In this document: piece after piece, positions 62,737-64,000 of the stretch
How the letters are laid out: each line of letters begins with the position of its first letter
Position numbering within the stretch: the stretch's first letter is position 1
From: Prochlorococcus marinus str. MIT 0919
GTDB lineage: Bacteria > Cyanobacteriota > Cyanobacteriia > PCC-6307 > Cyanobiaceae
DNA length: 64,000 nt
Assembly (NCBI RefSeq): GCF_027359375.1
Contig: NZ_CP114779.1
Coordinates: forward strand, 1 to 64,000
Direction of reading: 5' to 3'
The notes under the pieces: model-generated
Databases searched by the model: none
Seen by the model: the letters and a program-made list of their open reading frames with translations, nothing else
Told to the model about the DNA's origin: nothing
Translations under genes and position numbers: made by a program

Positions 62737-62885
62737 TGCTTGCAACCATCCGACAAGTACATGACTCGACCATTGATCGCTATAGAAGGTTGGGTCTAAA
62801 CAACTCCACGATTGCTTGGTTGCTATTTGCCGAAGGTTTGTTTGTGGTTCTAGCAGGCAAAACGATCGCGGGGATTATTCACTAG
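62736..62885 (+). CDS. 49-residue single-helix membrane peptide
   Basis: MLATIRQVHDSTIDRYRRLG then NNSTIAWLLFAEGLFVVLAG. Coupled by TAATG to the upstream gene, as in the 31385/31552 pair. Last gene before the arm-like repeats and tRNA-Pro. Confidence 0.65.
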   Translation: MLATIRQVHDSTIDRYRRLGLNNSTIAWLLFAEGLFVVLAGKTIAGIIH

Positions 62886-62994
62886 CTGTTGTCTTTCCAG
62901 AAAGGCAAATAAAACTAATGTCACGAGACTCCTGTCGAAATTAGTGCTAACCAATATCGGCCCCTCATAAAAAAGCAGTCATACCCAAGAAGCT

Positions 62995-63013
62995 TTTAGC
63001 ACTCCTTTAGCAC
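62995..63013 (+). repeat. Arm-site-like direct repeats, TTTAGCAC x2 (right end)
   Basis: Units at 62995-63002 and 63006-63013, period 11, ending 25 bp before the att region in tRNA-Pro. Same sequence as at 55001. Confidence 0.78.
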
Positions 63014-63043
63014 AACTGTTTTTACTATTCCCTGAAATCCTAG

Positions 63044-63117
63044 TCGGGGCGACAGGATTCGAACCTGCGACCTAGTGCTCCCAAAGCACCCGCGCTACCA
63101 AACTGCGCCACGCCCCG
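63044..63117 (-). tRNA. trnP-UGG: tRNA-Pro(UGG), intact, island integration target
   Basis: 74 nt: acceptor CGGGGCG/CGCCCCG, anticodon TGG in GTGCTTTGGGAGCAC, T-loop TTCGAAT. CCA not encoded. Its 3' end faces the island, and its 3' half is repeated at 45360 and 54845, so integration keeps a working tRNA. Confidence 0.97.
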
Positions 63118-63320
63118 AATAGAAATTATTTTAGAGCTACATGAGCTATTAAGCATTAAAGAATTGATTTCCAGACTGACTAGTTGATTTGCATGACAGA
63201 TTAAAAAGGATATTTATATCGGTATTTTCATTCCAATTATAGTTTTTTTATAAAAAGCAGTGCTTTTGTTTCCCAAAGGTATTTTTTCTTGTCAAAGTGG
63301 TGTTAGGGACTTAATTAAAT

Positions 63321-63530
63321 ATGCTAAATGAACATAAAAGGCTTCAGGGAGAGGAGCTTGCTTCTTATATCAAAAAAAATGGACATAAGTTTCATGGGGA
63401 TGGAGATCAATTGTGCGTCGCAGTAGGATATGGAATTGCTGCAGATGATGGTTCTATAAAATGCAATCTGTCTCATTTTACTAATGAGCTTGATAAAGTT
63501 TCTGATTCTCATAGTGAGGAAGATTATTAG
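63321..63530 (+). CDS. 69-residue soluble protein
   Basis: MLNEHKRLQGEELASYIKKN front, HKFHGDGDQLCVAVGYG and an acidic His-containing end. First chromosomal gene past the island; looks like a conserved picocyanobacterial protein. Function unknown. Confidence 0.6.
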   Translation: MLNEHKRLQGEELASYIKKNGHKFHGDGDQLCVAVGYGIAADDGSIKCNLSHFTNELDKVSDSHSEEDY

Positions 63531-63668
63531 CTCTTCACCCAACAGCTCGTTTTTTACTTGTGAATTGCTTTAGATCATCTCTCTTCAACCAATAAACTTT
63601 TGACTACAGATTTCTTTTTCTCAATTTTGTTTAGGTTACTTTCTTTTCTTTTTTCAGGAGTTAATTCT

Positions 63669-64000
63669 TTGTCTAATCAAATACCGAAACAAATTTGGAG
63701 TTCAGTTGAACACTTAGTCCATCTCAGTGAGTTGAAGTATAAACTTAGAGATTTTAGAGGAGCTATTGAAGATAAAAGAAAGGCAAGAGAATTGATATCT
63801 TTATGTTTAAATATAAAAGGTGCAGAAGGTCAATTTAAAAAATTAATTAGGCTGTCTAAAGGTGATAAAATTAAGTATGATTTAATAGATGATTACAAGG
63901 GGAAATTAGATTTCACTAAAAGAGAAGAACTTGTATTTAAGCTTGAGCAAGTAAGCGAAGAAAAATATAACTCTGGAGACTATAAAGGGTCTATAAGAGC
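63669..64000 (+). CDS. TPR-like protein, partial at window end
   Basis: Starts TTG 63669 (MSNQIPKQIWSSVEHLVHL) with CAGGAG 8 bp before. Two units of TPR type: YKLRDFRGAIEDKRKA and YNSGDYKGSIRA. At least 110 residues; the 3' end is beyond the window. Confidence 0.6.
   Translation, partial: MSNQIPKQIWSSVEHLVHLSELKYKLRDFRGAIEDKRKARELISLCLNIKGAEGQFKKLIRLSKGDKIKYDLIDDYKGKLDFTKREELVFKLEQVSEEKYNSGDYKGSIR

Larger units (their letters stand above)
45360..63117. mobile_element. Tandem tRNA-Pro-targeted integrative island (tycheposon-like)
   Basis: Bounded by a complete tRNA-Pro(UGG) on the right and a 3' tRNA fragment on the left, with a second fragment at 54845. The right segment (8.2 kb) has an intact tyrosine recombinase just inside its left att; the left segment (9.5 kb) has none. 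The content is accessory: nucleases, ParA/ParB-like genes, TPR proteins, exported proteins and tiny membrane peptides. No terminase, capsid or conjugation gene is seen. Older remains extend left to about 42.3 kb. Confidence 0.88.

Noticed and set aside
45360-63117. Prophage
   Set aside because: No terminase, capsid, portal, tail or lysis gene can be seen; only an integrase and an excisionase-like gene.

Overview
The window is AT-rich chromosomal DNA from a marine picocyanobacterium, almost certainly a low-light type Prochlorococcus. The pcb antenna gene (a chlorophyll a/b-binding CP43 relative), a divinyl-chlorophyll-lineage style core (ndhL, psbY, crtH), a tRNA-Leu(UAA) without the group I intron seen in most other cyanobacteria, DUF1651 and DUF3303 proteins and a very high density of 30-70 residue membrane peptides all point there. 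The strain is inferred, not shown.

Region 1 (1-18.4 kb) is conserved core: dnaA, a ParB-fold protein, a glutathione S-transferase next to glutathione reductase, a Ca2+/cation exchanger, pyrC, tRNA-Leu, ndhL with its usual DUF3007 partner, trpA, a small c-type cytochrome, a group 2 sigma factor, hisIE, a PTPS-like pterin enzyme, hupE, carotenoid isomerase, trmFO, psbY and tRNA-Lys.

Region 2 (18.4-44 kb) is flexible: mostly tiny membrane or secreted proteins with long gene-poor gaps. It holds the pcb gene, an AbrB-family membrane protein, a DUF1330 pseudogene and two DUF1330 genes, three promoters with the same architecture (TTGACA, 17-18 bp, TAGTAT overlapped by a LexA-like box), two identical histone-H1-like genes in a 574-bp perfect inverted repeat around 2.3 kb, a SelO/YdiU pseudokinase that looks transferred, a membrane-anchored SNase-like nuclease, and two copies of a probable structured RNA.

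Region 3 (about 44-63.1 kb) is an integrative island ending in tRNA-Pro(UGG). The 3' part of that tRNA is repeated at 45360 and 54845, which divides the island into two tandem segments. Each tRNA copy is preceded at a constant 25-26 bp by a different pair of direct repeats with 11-bp period, as expected for integrase arm sites. The right segment (54.8-63.1 kb) has an intact tyrosine recombinase, a lipoprotein, an excisionase-like protein, a TPR/membrane/PD-(D/E)XK nuclease operon and an operon of six tiny genes. The left segment (45.4-54.8 kb) has lost its integrase. It carries an RluF-like pseudouridine synthase, a SIMPL protein, exported Cys-rich proteins and, at its centre, a divergent four-gene module: a restriction-nuclease-like domain fused to a ParA ATPase, followed by a ParB-like/SAP-like protein, opposite a coiled-coil protein and a SAP-like protein. 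Three fragments of the integrase 3' end (44.3, 47.8 and 54.6 kb) show repeated module exchange. The layout matches the tRNA-targeted picocyanobacterial elements described as tycheposons. The tandem arrangement, the swapped arm repeats and the nuclease-ParA/ParB module are the strongest candidates for something new.
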